From Bacillus subtilis (GTDB lineage Bacteria > Pseudomonadota > Alphaproteobacteria > Rhizobiales > Rhizobiaceae): a DNA stretch of 64,000 bases. This document shows, one piece after another, positions 41,084 to 49,541 of the stretch; the stretch's first letter is position 1; every line of letters starts with the position of its first letter. A program made the position numbers and the translations under genes. The DNA lies in NCBI GenBank assembly GCA_021733665.1, contig JAHREI010000004.1, forward strand, positions 248,001 to 312,000. The letters run 5' to 3'. Below the pieces are notes generated by a model, which was given only the letters and a program-made list of their open reading frames with translations, searched no databases and had not been told where the DNA came from.

Positions 41084-41449
41084 ATGGTTGGTTTTAATTA
41101 TGCAGCAGGTAGGGCTACCGCAGATCGCCTTATAGCCCGCTTTGGTCAGACCGGAGCAATCCGGCGCACGGAAGATAAACCGGATAATCCAGAGCCCTGG
41201 AAGCCTGAGCGAACTGAGGTGGACTATCCGTGTAAGCTGGTTGTGCTTGAATACAGCGCTTATGAGCTGCAAGGCACACTGATTGAAGCGAATGACCGTA
41301 AGGTTTACGTGGCAGCAGGTGGTCTGGCAGTTGAGCCGGCGGTTGCTGATAAGCTGATTGTCGGTGGATCCGAGTTCACAGTCATTCGCGTGTCACCGCT
41401 TAATCCGGCAGGTGTTGTTGTTTATTATGAACTGCAGGTTCGGAGTTAG
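41084..41449 (+). CDS. Head closure-like protein (121 aa)
   Basis: A 121-aa beta-rich protein (GAIRRTEDKPDNPEPWKPER, CKLVVLEYSAYELQGTLIEA, ADKLIVGGSEFTVIRVSPLNPAGVVVYYEL). The arrangement of strands ending with a VYYELQVRS-type strand is typical of head-tail stopper proteins (HK97 gp7/SPP1 gp16-like). Follows the adaptor by 1 nt. Its 3' end overlaps the minus-strand gene downstream. Confidence 0.65.
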   Translation: MVGFNYAAGRATADRLIARFGQTGAIRRTEDKPDNPEPWKPERTEVDYPCKLVVLEYSAYELQGTLIEANDRKVYVAAGGLAVEPAVADKLIVGGSEFTVIRVSPLNPAGVVVYYELQVRS

Positions 41450-41657
41450 GTTTTATACACTTCGCACACCACGAGCCTGCAAAGAAAAATAACAAAAAGA
41501 ATCCTCCTAAAACTATGATCATACCTTGCAAGACATATACTGAGTGAGGTGGCTGGAAGGCAATAATTACGAATATGCCAAGTATACCAGAGCCGAACGT
41601 TGTTGCTGCAAGATTCGAGAAAAAGCTCGCAAAATATTGGTATTGTTCATTACTCAT
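41400..41657 (-). CDS. Small membrane protein on the opposite strand of the head operon
   Basis: An 85-aa protein from the ATG at 41657 (GGA 7 nt upstream): soluble NEQYQYFASFFSNLAATTFG, then two transmembrane helices (about 20-37 and 43-62) and a Cys-containing basic tail (GSWCAKCIKPNS). Its gene overlaps 50 bp of the stopper gene end in the convergent direction. A one-gene insertion in the structural operon, so probably cargo expressed during lysogeny; superinfection exclusion is a guess. Confidence 0.6.
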   Translation of the reverse strand: MSNEQYQYFASFFSNLAATTFGSGILGIFVIIAFQPPHSVYVLQGMIIVLGGFFLLFFFAGSWCAKCIKPNSEPAVHNKQQHLPD

Positions 41658-41695
41658 TTTCATTCCTTTTCTTATTCATGCAGGAGTAATAACGG

Positions 41696-42742
41696 ATGCT
41701 TAAGCGATTAAGTCAACGTGATCGCTTTGAACTACTGATTGCGAATTTTGAGCCGTTGATCCGTTCAGCATTCATGGATGCTATTGAAGATATTAAATCC
41801 AATGTGCAGATGCGCCGGATTGTTGAACGACTGGAAAAAAACGATATCAGCGGTGCAATGGACGCTTTGCATATTGATCAAGCTGCTTTCCGGCCATTGG
41901 ATAAAGCGATAGCAGATACTTTTGAGGGCGGAGGAATTGCCGCAGTATCCGGTTTGCCGAAGTTTCGTGATCCGGACGGCAATGTGCTGGTGATCCGTTT
42001 TGATGTGCGTCACATCGGTGCTGAGCGTTGGCTATCCGGCCAGTCAGCAGGATTAATCCCTGCAATCACCGATGACATGCGCAATGCGGTTCGTAATGCA
42101 CTGGCCGCGGGTATGGAGGCAGGCAATAATCCGAAAACAACAGCTCTCGATATTGTCGGGCGTATCAACCGGGCTACAGGCAGACGTGAAGGCGGAATAC
42201 TTGGCCTGACTGAGATACAGTCACAATATGTCCGGAATGCCCGTCTGGAACTGCTCTCCGGAGATCCTGCTTCATTGCAGAGCTATCTGACGAGAGCACG
42301 ACGGGATAAGCGCTTTGATCGCACTGTACTGAAAGCAATTCAGACCGGTGAAAAACTACCGGCTGATACAATCGTTCGGATGCTCGCCCGTTATGAAGAC
42401 AGTTTATTGCGTCAGCGTGGTGATACGATCGCCCGAACGGAAACGCTATCTGCATTGAATGCTTCTAACCATGAGGCTTTCAGGCAGGGACTTGAGAACA
42501 CCGGATACACCGAGCAAGATGTTACCCGCGTATGGAAAACAGCTTCAGATGAGCGTGTGAGACATGATCATCATCTCATGGGCGGTGTTGAGGTGCAGGG
42601 GCTTAATACTCCTTTCACTTTGCCTGACGGCTCTCAGATGATGTATCCGGGTGATACCAGTCTGGGGGCATCTGCCGGTCAGGTTATCCGATGCCGGTGT
42701 ACACAGTTCATCAGGCTGAACTTTCTGAAAAACATAGACTAA
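41696..42742 (+). CDS. Minor head protein (Mu gpF-like)
   Basis: A 348-aa protein. The C-terminal Phage_Mu_F domain is clear: RGDTIARTETLSALNASNHEA (about 232-252), TASDERVRHDHHLMGG (about 273), and PGDTSLGASAGQVIRCRCTQ (about 318-337). The N-terminal half is helical. Such proteins are added to the prohead via the portal and may be ejected. TAATG coupling to the next gene. Confidence 0.9.
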   Translation: MLKRLSQRDRFELLIANFEPLIRSAFMDAIEDIKSNVQMRRIVERLEKNDISGAMDALHIDQAAFRPLDKAIADTFEGGGIAAVSGLPKFRDPDGNVLVIRFDVRHIGAERWLSGQSAGLIPAITDDMRNAVRNALAAGMEAGNNPKTTALDIVGRINRATGRREGGILGLTEIQSQYVRNARLELLSGDPASLQSYLTRARRDKRFDRTVLKAIQTGEKLPADTIVRMLARYEDSLLRQRGDTIARTETLSALNASNHEAFRQGLENTGYTEQDVTRVWKTASDERVRHDHHLMGGVEVQGLNTPFTLPDGSQMMYPGDTSLGASAGQVIRCRCTQFIRLNFLKNID

Positions 42743-43170
42743 TGGTTCAACAGAACTTTGCTGCACAGGTGGATGCATTCGTGATGCAGACACAGCGCCG
42801 GATGCTGGCTGCATTCCGGACTGCCGCACAATTTGTCATTGAGGATATGATTGATCGTGTGCCGGTGGATACAGGCTTCCTGCGGGCAAGCGTTGTGGTA
42901 TCCCTTGATGGTGCCAGACCTCCCGACAGACCGTTATCAGCCGGCAGTAAGCCGAAGCAATATGAACTGAACCCGCAATACACACTGGCAATTGCCGGAG
43001 CGGAAATCGGTAATACGATCTGGGCAAGCTTTACCGCGAATTACGGGGCTCATGTTGAGTACGGTACGAATGGCCGGCAAGGGCGCGGCATGGTGAGACT
43101 GGCAGCTCAGAACTGGCCGGTTCATGTAGCGCGGGCATCAGATGAAGTCAGAAAGCAGAGTGGCGCATGA
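42742..43170 (+). CDS. Tail completion / head-tail joining protein (HK97 gp10-like)
   Basis: A 142-aa protein with RVPVDTGFLRASVVVSLDGA and ANYGAHVEYGTNGRQGRGMV, the recognised VDTGxLR and HAxFVEYGT-type motifs of the gp10 family, which connects head stopper to tail. The ATG at 42742 overlaps the previous stop (TAATG) and is preferred to an upstream in-frame ATG at 42691 inside the gpF gene. Confidence 0.85.
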   Translation: MVQQNFAAQVDAFVMQTQRRMLAAFRTAAQFVIEDMIDRVPVDTGFLRASVVVSLDGARPPDRPLSAGSKPKQYELNPQYTLAIAGAEIGNTIWASFTANYGAHVEYGTNGRQGRGMVRLAAQNWPVHVARASDEVRKQSGA

Positions 43171-43583
43171 ATGTTGATCTGATCATTTATGAAGCTCTGC
43201 TTGAACAGCTCAAAATAGTCAGTTTCGCGCCACATAAGGTCGATATTGCGTGGCCTGGTACAGACTATAAGCCAAAAGCCGGTGTCCCGTATCTGCGGCC
43301 GTCAGTTTTGCCAAATACGACCAGATCTCCATTTCTATCACTCGAAGCTGAAAACCACTATCTCGGACTGTTTCAGGTTCTCATCTGTGATGTGAGCGGG
43401 AGCGGCGGCATTAAAGCCCGTGAGATTGCAGGCCGGATTACACAAGCGTTTGCACGCGGTTCGGTCATCACCAGAGACAATGTTTCCATTCATGTCGGTG
43501 CATCGCCGACGGTCGGTAATGACATGCAGGAACCGGACAGGCTCATAGTTCCGGTAACAATCCCTTATTTTTCTTTTGCCTAA
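43167..43583 (+). CDS. Tail terminator protein (DUF4128-like)
   Basis: A 138-aa protein. GVPYLRPSVLPNTTRSPFL and GLFQVLICDVSGSGGIKAREIAGRI agree with the DUF4128/tail-terminator (lambda gpU-like) family that caps the tail tube. Starts within the previous stop (4-nt overlap). Confidence 0.75.
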   Translation: MNVDLIIYEALLEQLKIVSFAPHKVDIAWPGTDYKPKAGVPYLRPSVLPNTTRSPFLSLEAENHYLGLFQVLICDVSGSGGIKAREIAGRITQAFARGSVITRDNVSIHVGASPTVGNDMQEPDRLIVPVTIPYFSFA

Positions 43584-43597
43584 CAGGAGACTTCACC

Positions 43598-44068
43598 ATG
43601 GCAAATACCAACATGGGTACAAAGTTTTATATCAGCGCAACAATCGCGCCGAATGATCTGGCGCTTACTGATTTCGAAGCTATTGATGACTGGGTTGAGG
43701 TCGCAAAGGTTGGTAATATCGGTGAAACCGGCTCACAGGTGAATATCCTGAACTATGACACCATGGATACGACAGTGACCCAGAAAGCAAAGGGCATTAT
43801 CAATGCCGGTGATCCGACGATTGAGTGCTCTTATGTCCCGACAGATCAGGGGCAGTTGGCCATGCGGGCGGCAGCGAAGACGAATTTCAACTATGCTTTC
43901 AAGATCGTTCACAATGATAAGCTGACGCCGGCTGGTACCGGCACAACGCATTTCAATCGTGGTCTGGTAGCGGGGCCTTCAACACCAAATGGCGGTGTTG
44001 AGGATTTCATTCTCAACGTGTTCACATTGGCACTTAATCAGGAGCAGCTTACAGTTGCTGCAACATGA
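43598..44068 (+). CDS. Major tail tube protein
   Basis: A 156-aa protein, typical of lambda gpV-like tube proteins: MGTKFYISATIAPNDLALT, VEVAKVGNIGETGS, DPTIECSYVPTDQGQLAMRAA and NFNYAFKIV. Directly follows the terminator; the chaperone gene it should precede is displaced 2.4 kb by the cargo cassette. Confidence 0.85.
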   Translation: MANTNMGTKFYISATIAPNDLALTDFEAIDDWVEVAKVGNIGETGSQVNILNYDTMDTTVTQKAKGIINAGDPTIECSYVPTDQGQLAMRAAAKTNFNYAFKIVHNDKLTPAGTGTTHFNRGLVAGPSTPNGGVEDFILNVFTLALNQEQLTVAAT

Positions 44069-44169
44069 TGGATAATCGTAAGTGTTAAATAATAATGTGC
44101 CGTAGTATATTATAGTCTGGCATTTCCTTCGAATTGTGATTTTATTGTCGTGATTCATGGGGTTTAAAA

Positions 44170-45531
44170 ATGTCTTCTAATGCAATTAGCTTTCTTGCTG
44201 CGTTTATTTTTATAGTTATTCCGTTTTTACTAATTTATATTATTTATAGATTGCTAAAAAATAAGAAAAAAACTGCTATGCGATTGCAGGAGTTAGAAGC
44301 ACGTTTTAAACCCATACTGACTTTGGATGCCGAAGTTCTATCTCTTGAGAAGGAGATAGAAGAAAAACGAAATGCAATCTCGGATATTCAGACATCATAT
44401 GCGACTAAAAAAGTAATCTATGATCGTCTCATTAAAGAAGTCGCTGTCTTTGATGAAAAGCTCGCATTCGCAGAAATGGGAATATACGAACCTCATTTTG
44501 ATTATAGTGATAGTGAGGAATATAAGGCGGCTATTATTGCTGTTCGCGAAAAACAAAAAATCATGGTTAGCGATAAAACAGCTGTTCTTTGTCCTACAGA
44601 GTGGTCATTAGGTGGTAGCAAAGCCCAAGGCCAGACAATGACCAATCGAAATATTCGCCTAACATTGAGGGCTTTTAATAGTGAGTGTGATGCATCTATT
44701 GCTAACGCAAGATGGAATAACGTTAATGCAATGGAAAAGAGGATACTTAATGCGCACAATCAAATTGATAAACTGAATGCGTCAAATACTACATATATTT
44801 CAGATGGATATCTAAAATTAAAACTTCAAGAACTGTATCTCACACATGAATATCGCGAGAAGATAAAATTGGAGCGTGAGGAAAAAGCCGAGGCCTCACG
44901 TCTTGCACGCGAAGAACAAAAACTCATTAGAGATATGGAGCGTGCCGAAGAAGAAGAAGCTCGCTATCTTCGATTATTGGATAAGGCAAAAAAAGAAGCT
45001 GAGAAATCTGTTGGACCAAAGCTTGATGCTTATAATGAGCAAATTAAAATGCTTGAAAGTGATCTTTCTGAGGCACATGCTCGGTTTGAACGAGCGCAAG
45101 CAATGGCTGAGCGAACTCGCTCCGGTTATGTTTATATAATATCGAATATCGGATCTTTTGGTGACGATGTTATTAAAATCGGCCTTACAAGACGTTTAGA
45201 CCCAATGGATCGGGTCAGAGAGTTAGGTGATGCTAGTGTCCCGTTTGTTTTCGATACTCATGCCGTAATTTACAGTGACGATGCTCCAGCTTTAGAGCGC
45301 GCTTTGCATGGTGAATTCGAGCGAACTCGAGTTAACGCGCAAAATTACAGAAAAGAGTTTTTCAGAGCTTCGTTGGATGATGTAGAAAAAGCTGTGAAGC
45401 GACTAGCGCCGGAAGCATCTTTCTTTAAAGATGTTGAAGCTCAAGACTATCGTGAAACACTGGCTCGTCGTCATCAAACTCTGGTAAATACAGAGAATAC
45501 AACGATAGAGCCAATGCCGGCTTTTATTTGA
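44170..45531 (+). CDS. Membrane-anchored DUF4041 + GIY-YIG nuclease (SNIPE-like)
   Basis: A 453-aa protein: transmembrane helix at residues 5-28 followed by KNKKK, coiled coil (30-95), DUF4041 domain (about 95-215, with MGIYEPHFDYSDSEEYKAAI and TEWSLGGSKAQGQTMTNRNI), second coiled coil with charged helices (230-310), and a C-terminal GIY-YIG nuclease (about 315-405: GYVYIISNIGSF, KIGLTRRLDP, catalytic Glu likely in ALERALHGEF). This architecture matches the SNIPE anti-phage protein, reported to sit in the inner membrane and cut incoming phage DNA. It is cargo between tail tube and chaperone, AT-richer than its neighbours, and closed by a terminator. Confidence 0.8.
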   Translation: MSSNAISFLAAFIFIVIPFLLIYIIYRLLKNKKKTAMRLQELEARFKPILTLDAEVLSLEKEIEEKRNAISDIQTSYATKKVIYDRLIKEVAVFDEKLAFAEMGIYEPHFDYSDSEEYKAAIIAVREKQKIMVSDKTAVLCPTEWSLGGSKAQGQTMTNRNIRLTLRAFNSECDASIANARWNNVNAMEKRILNAHNQIDKLNASNTTYISDGYLKLKLQELYLTHEYREKIKLEREEKAEASRLAREEQKLIRDMERAEEEEARYLRLLDKAKKEAEKSVGPKLDAYNEQIKMLESDLSEAHARFERAQAMAERTRSGYVYIISNIGSFGDDVIKIGLTRRLDPMDRVRELGDASVPFVFDTHAVIYSDDAPALERALHGEFERTRVNAQNYRKEFFRASLDDVEKAVKRLAPEASFFKDVEAQDYRETLARRHQTLVNTENTTIEPMPAFI

Positions 45532-45539
45532 AATCTATA

Positions 45540-45562
45540 AAAGGCGCCTGGGCGCCTTTTTC
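45540..45562 (+). terminator. Intrinsic terminator of the SNIPE-like gene
   Basis: AAGGCGCC-tg-GGCGCCTT followed by TTT. Confidence 0.85.
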
Positions 45563-45689
45563 TTTGCCTGCTTTCAAGAAGATGGGGCATGACACCCATT
45601 GGACATAATCGTGACTAGTAGTCTATAGGCAGGGGCTATCGCTTACATAAAGAGGTACGAGAGTTCGAGACTATAGTGGGCAAAATAAA

Positions 45690-45706
45690 ACCCCGCTAGG
45701 CGGGGT
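45690..45706 (-). terminator. Intrinsic terminator of the HigBA operon
   Basis: On the minus strand ACCCCGC-cta-GCGGGGT followed by TTTATTTTG. Confidence 0.75.
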
Positions 45707-45722
45707 CTTTGTCGTTGGTGTC

Positions 45723-46022
45723 TTAAGCGGCATGCAGTTCGTGTATCTCCGCAAGCTGATCCTGAATAGCCGCTGCGCTTGTTTTCAAGTCAAAGCTTGC
45801 CTGCATGTTCATCCAAAACTCAGGCGTGGTGCTAAAAAACTTAGCAAGACGGAGTGCTGTGTCTGGTGTCACGGCAGTCTGCTCGGTTGCCAACCTCTCA
45901 ATACGAGTGCGCGGAACATGCAAATTCTTGGCGAGCGAACCGGCGCTCATACTAAGCGGAATAAGATATTCTTCACGAAGGATTTCGCCGGGATGTACCG
46001 GAGGTAAATTAATATCCGCCAT
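45723..46022 (-). CDS. higA: HigA-family antitoxin
   Basis: A 99-aa HTH protein. VHPGEILREEYLIPLSMSAG and SLAKNLHVPRTRIERLATEQ form the HigA/VapI-type XRE domain, followed by TPDTALRLAKFFSTTPEFWM, the family hallmark. It would neutralise HigB and bind the two operators upstream of higB to repress the operon. Placed 30 bp after higB, the typical toxin-first order. Confidence 0.88.
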   Translation of the reverse strand: MADINLPPVHPGEILREEYLIPLSMSAGSLAKNLHVPRTRIERLATEQTAVTPDTALRLAKFFSTTPEFWMNMQASFDLKTSAAAIQDQLAEIHELHAA

Positions 46023-46052
46023 GATTGCCCTCCTTGGCTTGTCGTGGCTAAT

Positions 46053-46334
46053 CTAATGGTAATCTACGATTTCAACTTGTTCAGCGCCTGCGTCTGTCCA
46101 GATGAAGCAAATGCGCCATTGATCATTTATACGGATTGAGTGCTGGCCTTTGCGATCCCCTTTCAATGCTTCCAGTCGGTTGCCCGGAGGAGAACGAAGA
46201 TCATCAAGGTCTACAGCATGTTCAATCATAGTGAGTTTGCGAATTGCTGATCTTAACAAATCAGACGGGAAGCCTTTCGGGGCTTTGCCGCTGGCAACTG
46301 TTTCTGTCGTGCTGTCTTTGTAGGATCGGATCAC
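46053..46334 (-). CDS. higB: HigB-family toxin
   Basis: A 93-aa RelE/HigB-fold mRNA interferase: RSAIRKLTMIEHAVDLDDLRS, PPGNRLEALKGDRKGQHSIR, and INDQWRICFIWTDAGAEQVEI with the usual QWRICF core and C-terminal DYH. The GTG start at 46334 (GGGAG upstream, 7 nt) is preferred to an in-frame ATG upstream that would read through the operator. Inserted with the SNIPE-like gene in the phage tail operon. Confidence 0.87.
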   Translation of the reverse strand: MIRSYKDSTTETVASGKAPKGFPSDLLRSAIRKLTMIEHAVDLDDLRSPPGNRLEALKGDRKGQHSIRINDQWRICFIWTDAGAEQVEIVDYH

Positions 46335-46352
46335 AGCGTAACTCCCTATGTA

Positions 46353-46410
46353 TGTATCAATACGTGATACATAAGGGGAAGTCAAGAGAGTTGTATCATT
46401 GTGTGATACA
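46353..46410 (-). promoter_or_regulatory. Paired HigA operators
   Basis: Two identical-architecture inverted repeats TGTATCA-N5-TGATACA, at 46353-46371 (spacer ATACG) and 46392-46410 (spacer TTGTG), centred 39 bp apart just upstream of the higB start. Spacing and position indicate cooperative autoregulation. Confidence 0.8.
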
Positions 46411-46447
46411 TTTGTCGGCTGTTATTGCCGTTGTAAGAATTTTTACA

Positions 46448-46472
46448 GCCTCGCTTTTGCGGGGCTTTTTTA
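46448..46472 (+). terminator. Intrinsic terminator at the right edge of the cargo cassette
   Basis: GCCTCGC-tttt-GCGGGGC followed by TTTTTTAT, 13 bases before the tail chaperone start. It would insulate tail genes from cargo transcription, so late transcription must be terminator-resistant. Confidence 0.7.
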
Positions 46473-46484
46473 TTGGAGGCCATA

Positions 46485-46871
46485 ATGGCGATTTCAAATA
46501 TCGTAAAATATGAAAGCTCATTCGATTATGAGCTGTTGCACCCTGTGAATGGTACGGGGCTGAAAATCTGGTTCACGCTTGTGTCGTCGGCCTCAGATAG
46601 CGTGAAAAGCGTGATCCGTCGGCAGATTGATGCCAATTATGAGCGACAGCGTAAGGGAAAGTCACTGAAAGCCAGTGATGGTGAAGTTCAGATCATTGAT
46701 CGCATCGCTGCATGTTTTCAGTCATGGAACTGGAACGGACAGGAATTCCGTGACGGGCAGGGTGTGCCGGAGTTCACACGGGAAAATATTCTGGATGTGC
46801 TCTCTGTTGACTGGATCTTTGATCAGGTCAACAAACAGGTGAATGACATTGAAAATTTTACCGGGAGCTAG
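46485..46871 (+). CDS. Tail assembly chaperone, short form (gpG-like)
   Basis: A 128-aa protein starting at ATG 46485 with GGAGG upstream. Contains FDYELLHPVNGTGLKIWFTL and a helical C-terminus. Overlaps in the -1 frame with a second ORF; ends just after the slippery sequence. In lambda gpG coats the tape measure during tail assembly. Confidence 0.8.
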   Translation: MAISNIVKYESSFDYELLHPVNGTGLKIWFTLVSSASDSVKSVIRRQIDANYERQRKGKSLKASDGEVQIIDRIAACFQSWNWNGQEFRDGQGVPEFTRENILDVLSVDWIFDQVNKQVNDIENFTGS

Positions 46872-47251
46872 AGGCGGGGCTTGTTGAAGCCGTCTCGACC
46901 TTTATCCGATATGATACACCGGATGAAACCGGTGAAACACGGCGGCAGCGCAATGAACGGTTTTTCGCTGCTGATAAAAACAAGAATGTCGTGATACCTG
47001 AAGCCGGTCATCATTTGTGGGGCTGGTTCTGGCAGCTCTCCAATGTACGGGCGAGTACAAAACAGCCAATAAGCTATCCGGATATTGATAGCTGGGCACG
47101 GATTACCGGTACACCGGTTACGCCTGAAGAATGTTCAATCATCATCGCTATGGACGCCATGTTCCGTAAAACTCTTGAAGAAGAGATTGCGGCGAATTCT
47201 GCGCGTGCTGAAGCTCGTCAAAAACAGGGAAGTAAATCTCATGGCCGGTGA
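46853..47251 (+). CDS. Tail assembly chaperone extension, made by -1 frameshift (gpGT-like)
   Basis: This frame has no start codon near its beginning and stops at 46850-46852 bound it on the left; it is joined to the previous ORF by a -1 shift at A AAT TTT (46853-46859), where both tRNAs can re-pair. It then encodes about 131 residues (REL-EAGLVEAVSTFIRYDTPD..., with HHLWGWFWQLSNVR) that resemble the T domain of lambda gpGT. The fusion would be about 250 aa. It ends inside the start of the tape-measure gene. Confidence 0.75.
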   Translation, partial: KFYRELEAGLVEAVSTFIRYDTPDETGETRRQRNERFFAADKNKNVVIPEAGHHLWGWFWQLSNVRASTKQPISYPDIDSWARITGTPVTPEECSIIIAMDAMFRKTLEEEIAANSARAEARQKQGSKSHGR

Positions 47252-49541
47252 TATTGCCTCTCTTGGTATCTCTGTTTCTGTTGACGGTGTCAAACAGGCA
47301 GTTTCAGATCTGGATAATCTGTCGTCGTCATCCGGAAAGGCGGAGAAAAGCGCTGCAGGGCTTACAAGCGGACTTGGACTGCTAAAAGGAGCGCTTGGTG
47401 CTCTGGGTATAACTTTGGGGCTTATGGCTGTTAAAAATGCTGCGGACGGCTGGTCAGATATGACAAGCCGGCTGGCTCTCACCGTTGGTAGTGCTGAGAA
47501 GGCGAGCGCTGTTATGGAGCGTCTGCAGTCTGTGGCCAAGAATACCTATTCGGACATCAATACGACGACTGAAAGCTTCATTGCGAATGCCGGTGTGTTG
47601 AAGGAGTTGGGTAAGTCAACCGCACAGGCACTTGATTATACAGAGGCTTTGAATAACGCTCTGGTCGTCTCCGGAGCCAAGGCAGAGACTTCTGCATCAG
47701 TTCAGGAAGCACTGTCCCGAGCCATGGCGCTTGGCAAATTGCAGGGCGATAATCTGAATACTGTTTTGGCGAAAGGCGGCCGTGTCACTCAGGCTTTGGC
47801 TGATGAGCTCGGCGTTTCAACACTGCAGCTCCGTCAGCTTGGCGCGGATGGTAAGATCACCGGTGATGTTCTTTATAATGCGCTGACGAAACGTGTTGTT
47901 GAACTGCGTGAAGAAGCTGAGAAGATGCCGGCCACTCTTGGCGATGCGGGAACGGCCTGGGGCAATGCGTTTACCGTGATCATCGGGACAGTTGATCAGG
48001 CGACCGGTGCTTCCGGAGCGCTCGGGCAGGCTCTGTATGACATGGGCTATGAGTTTGCCGGTTATGCCAATAAAATTGCTCAGGTCTTTGTTGCAGCACA
48101 GATCATTATTGGCAATGCATATACTGTCATCTCAGGGGCTCTTAGTTCTCTCACGGGTGATTTTGATAGTTCAAGTGCACTGATAATTGCCGGCACCGGT
48201 TTGCTATCTATGGCCTTTGCCCAGCTATCATATGTTCTGCTGACATCAGTAGTCGGAGCTTTTAAAGCTGTTGGTGCGGCCATGCTGGCCAATCCGTTCG
48301 GTCTGCTGATCGGTGCAATCGGAGCTGCAATTACAGCGTCATATCTGTTCCGCGATGAACTGGCTCAGATATTCGGTTTTGATGTGATCGATGCTGCCAA
48401 AGACAGCGTGAACAAAATTATTGGCGCGTTTGTTGCCGGCTATAACATTATCGTAAAATACTGGGAAAACTTGCCTGCCATTTTCTCGGCGATCGGTGCA
48501 AAGGCATGGAATGCTCTGATTGAACAGTTTGAGGCCGAAAGCCTTTGGATTGAAATCGGCGGCAAAAGGTTCACGCTGTTTGACGGACTGGACTTGTCAG
48601 GTTTCAAGAAAAACGTGACGGATACTCAGAAGGATATCATCGCAGATGCGAAATCAATCTGGGATGACGCATTAGCTGAGGATTATGTTGGTGCACTTAG
48701 CACAGGACTTGAGAAAGTCTGGAAATCCGCTGATGAAGCCGTCAGTAAGATCAAAGACCTGAATGCAGAACTTGAAGGCGATGCCAAAGAGCCGGCAGGC
48801 GGGGCACTGGGTGCATCCGGCGATAAAAGCAAAGGCGGTAAAGGAGGGCGCTCCCGTGCAGATCGCGCTGCAGAGAAAATCGCCCGTGAAATGCAACACC
48901 GGCTTGAAGCTTTACAGGATGGTTTGCGTACAGAAGAAGAGGCGCGGGCAGCGGCCTATTTGCGTGACCTTGAAACCCTGCAATGGCATCTGGAAAATAA
49001 GAAGCTGACAGAGCAGGAATATCTGTTCTGGCGGGAACGGCTTGAGGCAGATCATCAGGCTAAACTGAATGAAATCCGTGTGCAACAGTATACGGGCGCT
49101 CTGGATGCGGCCTCGGATTTCTTTGGAGCCATGTCCTCCATGCAGGATAGCGGTAATGCAGGCATGCTGAAGGCTCAGAAGGTCTTTTCAGCTGCTTCTG
49201 CATTGATCAATGCTTATCTTGCAGCGTCTCAGGCTCTGGCTGATCCGACAATTCCGTTTTGGGGTAAGTTTGCAGCCGTTGCAGCGGTTCTGGCAAAGGG
49301 TATGTCCCTTGTGGCGGCAATCCGTTCAGGATCAAAGTCCTCATCCGGAGGTGGCGGAGGCGGATCGGCCTCTGCACCGCAGGCAAGTGCGGCACCACCG
49401 GCAAAGCAGCAAAATACGCAGCAAGCCATTGAGCTCAAAATGCATGGCGAAGTGTTCACTAAGCAGACGGTTGCGGATCTCATTGAGAAAATCAACGAGA
49501 TGGGCAGCGACAATCATCAGCTCATTATCAGGACTGCGTAA
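47241..49541 (+). CDS. Tail tape measure protein
   Basis: A 766-aa protein from the ATG at 47241 (AGGGAAG upstream). N-terminal coiled part with VSVDGVKQAVSDLDNLSSSSG, the tape-measure N-terminal domain (MTSRLALTVGSAEKASAVMERLQSVAKNTY by position 73-102), a hydrophobic central segment (about 300-400), and C-terminal helices with a Gly-rich stretch (SSGGGGGGSASAPQ). At about 0.15 nm per residue the tail would be roughly 115 nm. Determines tail length; overlaps the chaperone end by 11 nt. Confidence 0.92.
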   Translation: MAGDIASLGISVSVDGVKQAVSDLDNLSSSSGKAEKSAAGLTSGLGLLKGALGALGITLGLMAVKNAADGWSDMTSRLALTVGSAEKASAVMERLQSVAKNTYSDINTTTESFIANAGVLKELGKSTAQALDYTEALNNALVVSGAKAETSASVQEALSRAMALGKLQGDNLNTVLAKGGRVTQALADELGVSTLQLRQLGADGKITGDVLYNALTKRVVELREEAEKMPATLGDAGTAWGNAFTVIIGTVDQATGASGALGQALYDMGYEFAGYANKIAQVFVAAQIIIGNAYTVISGALSSLTGDFDSSSALIIAGTGLLSMAFAQLSYVLLTSVVGAFKAVGAAMLANPFGLLIGAIGAAITASYLFRDELAQIFGFDVIDAAKDSVNKIIGAFVAGYNIIVKYWENLPAIFSAIGAKAWNALIEQFEAESLWIEIGGKRFTLFDGLDLSGFKKNVTDTQKDIIADAKSIWDDALAEDYVGALSTGLEKVWKSADEAVSKIKDLNAELEGDAKEPAGGALGASGDKSKGGKGGRSRADRAAEKIAREMQHRLEALQDGLRTEEEARAAAYLRDLETLQWHLENKKLTEQEYLFWRERLEADHQAKLNEIRVQQYTGALDAASDFFGAMSSMQDSGNAGMLKAQKVFSAASALINAYLAASQALADPTIPFWGKFAAVAAVLAKGMSLVAAIRSGSKSSSGGGGGGSASAPQASAAPPAKQQNTQQAIELKMHGEVFTKQTVADLIEKINEMGSDNHQLIIRTA

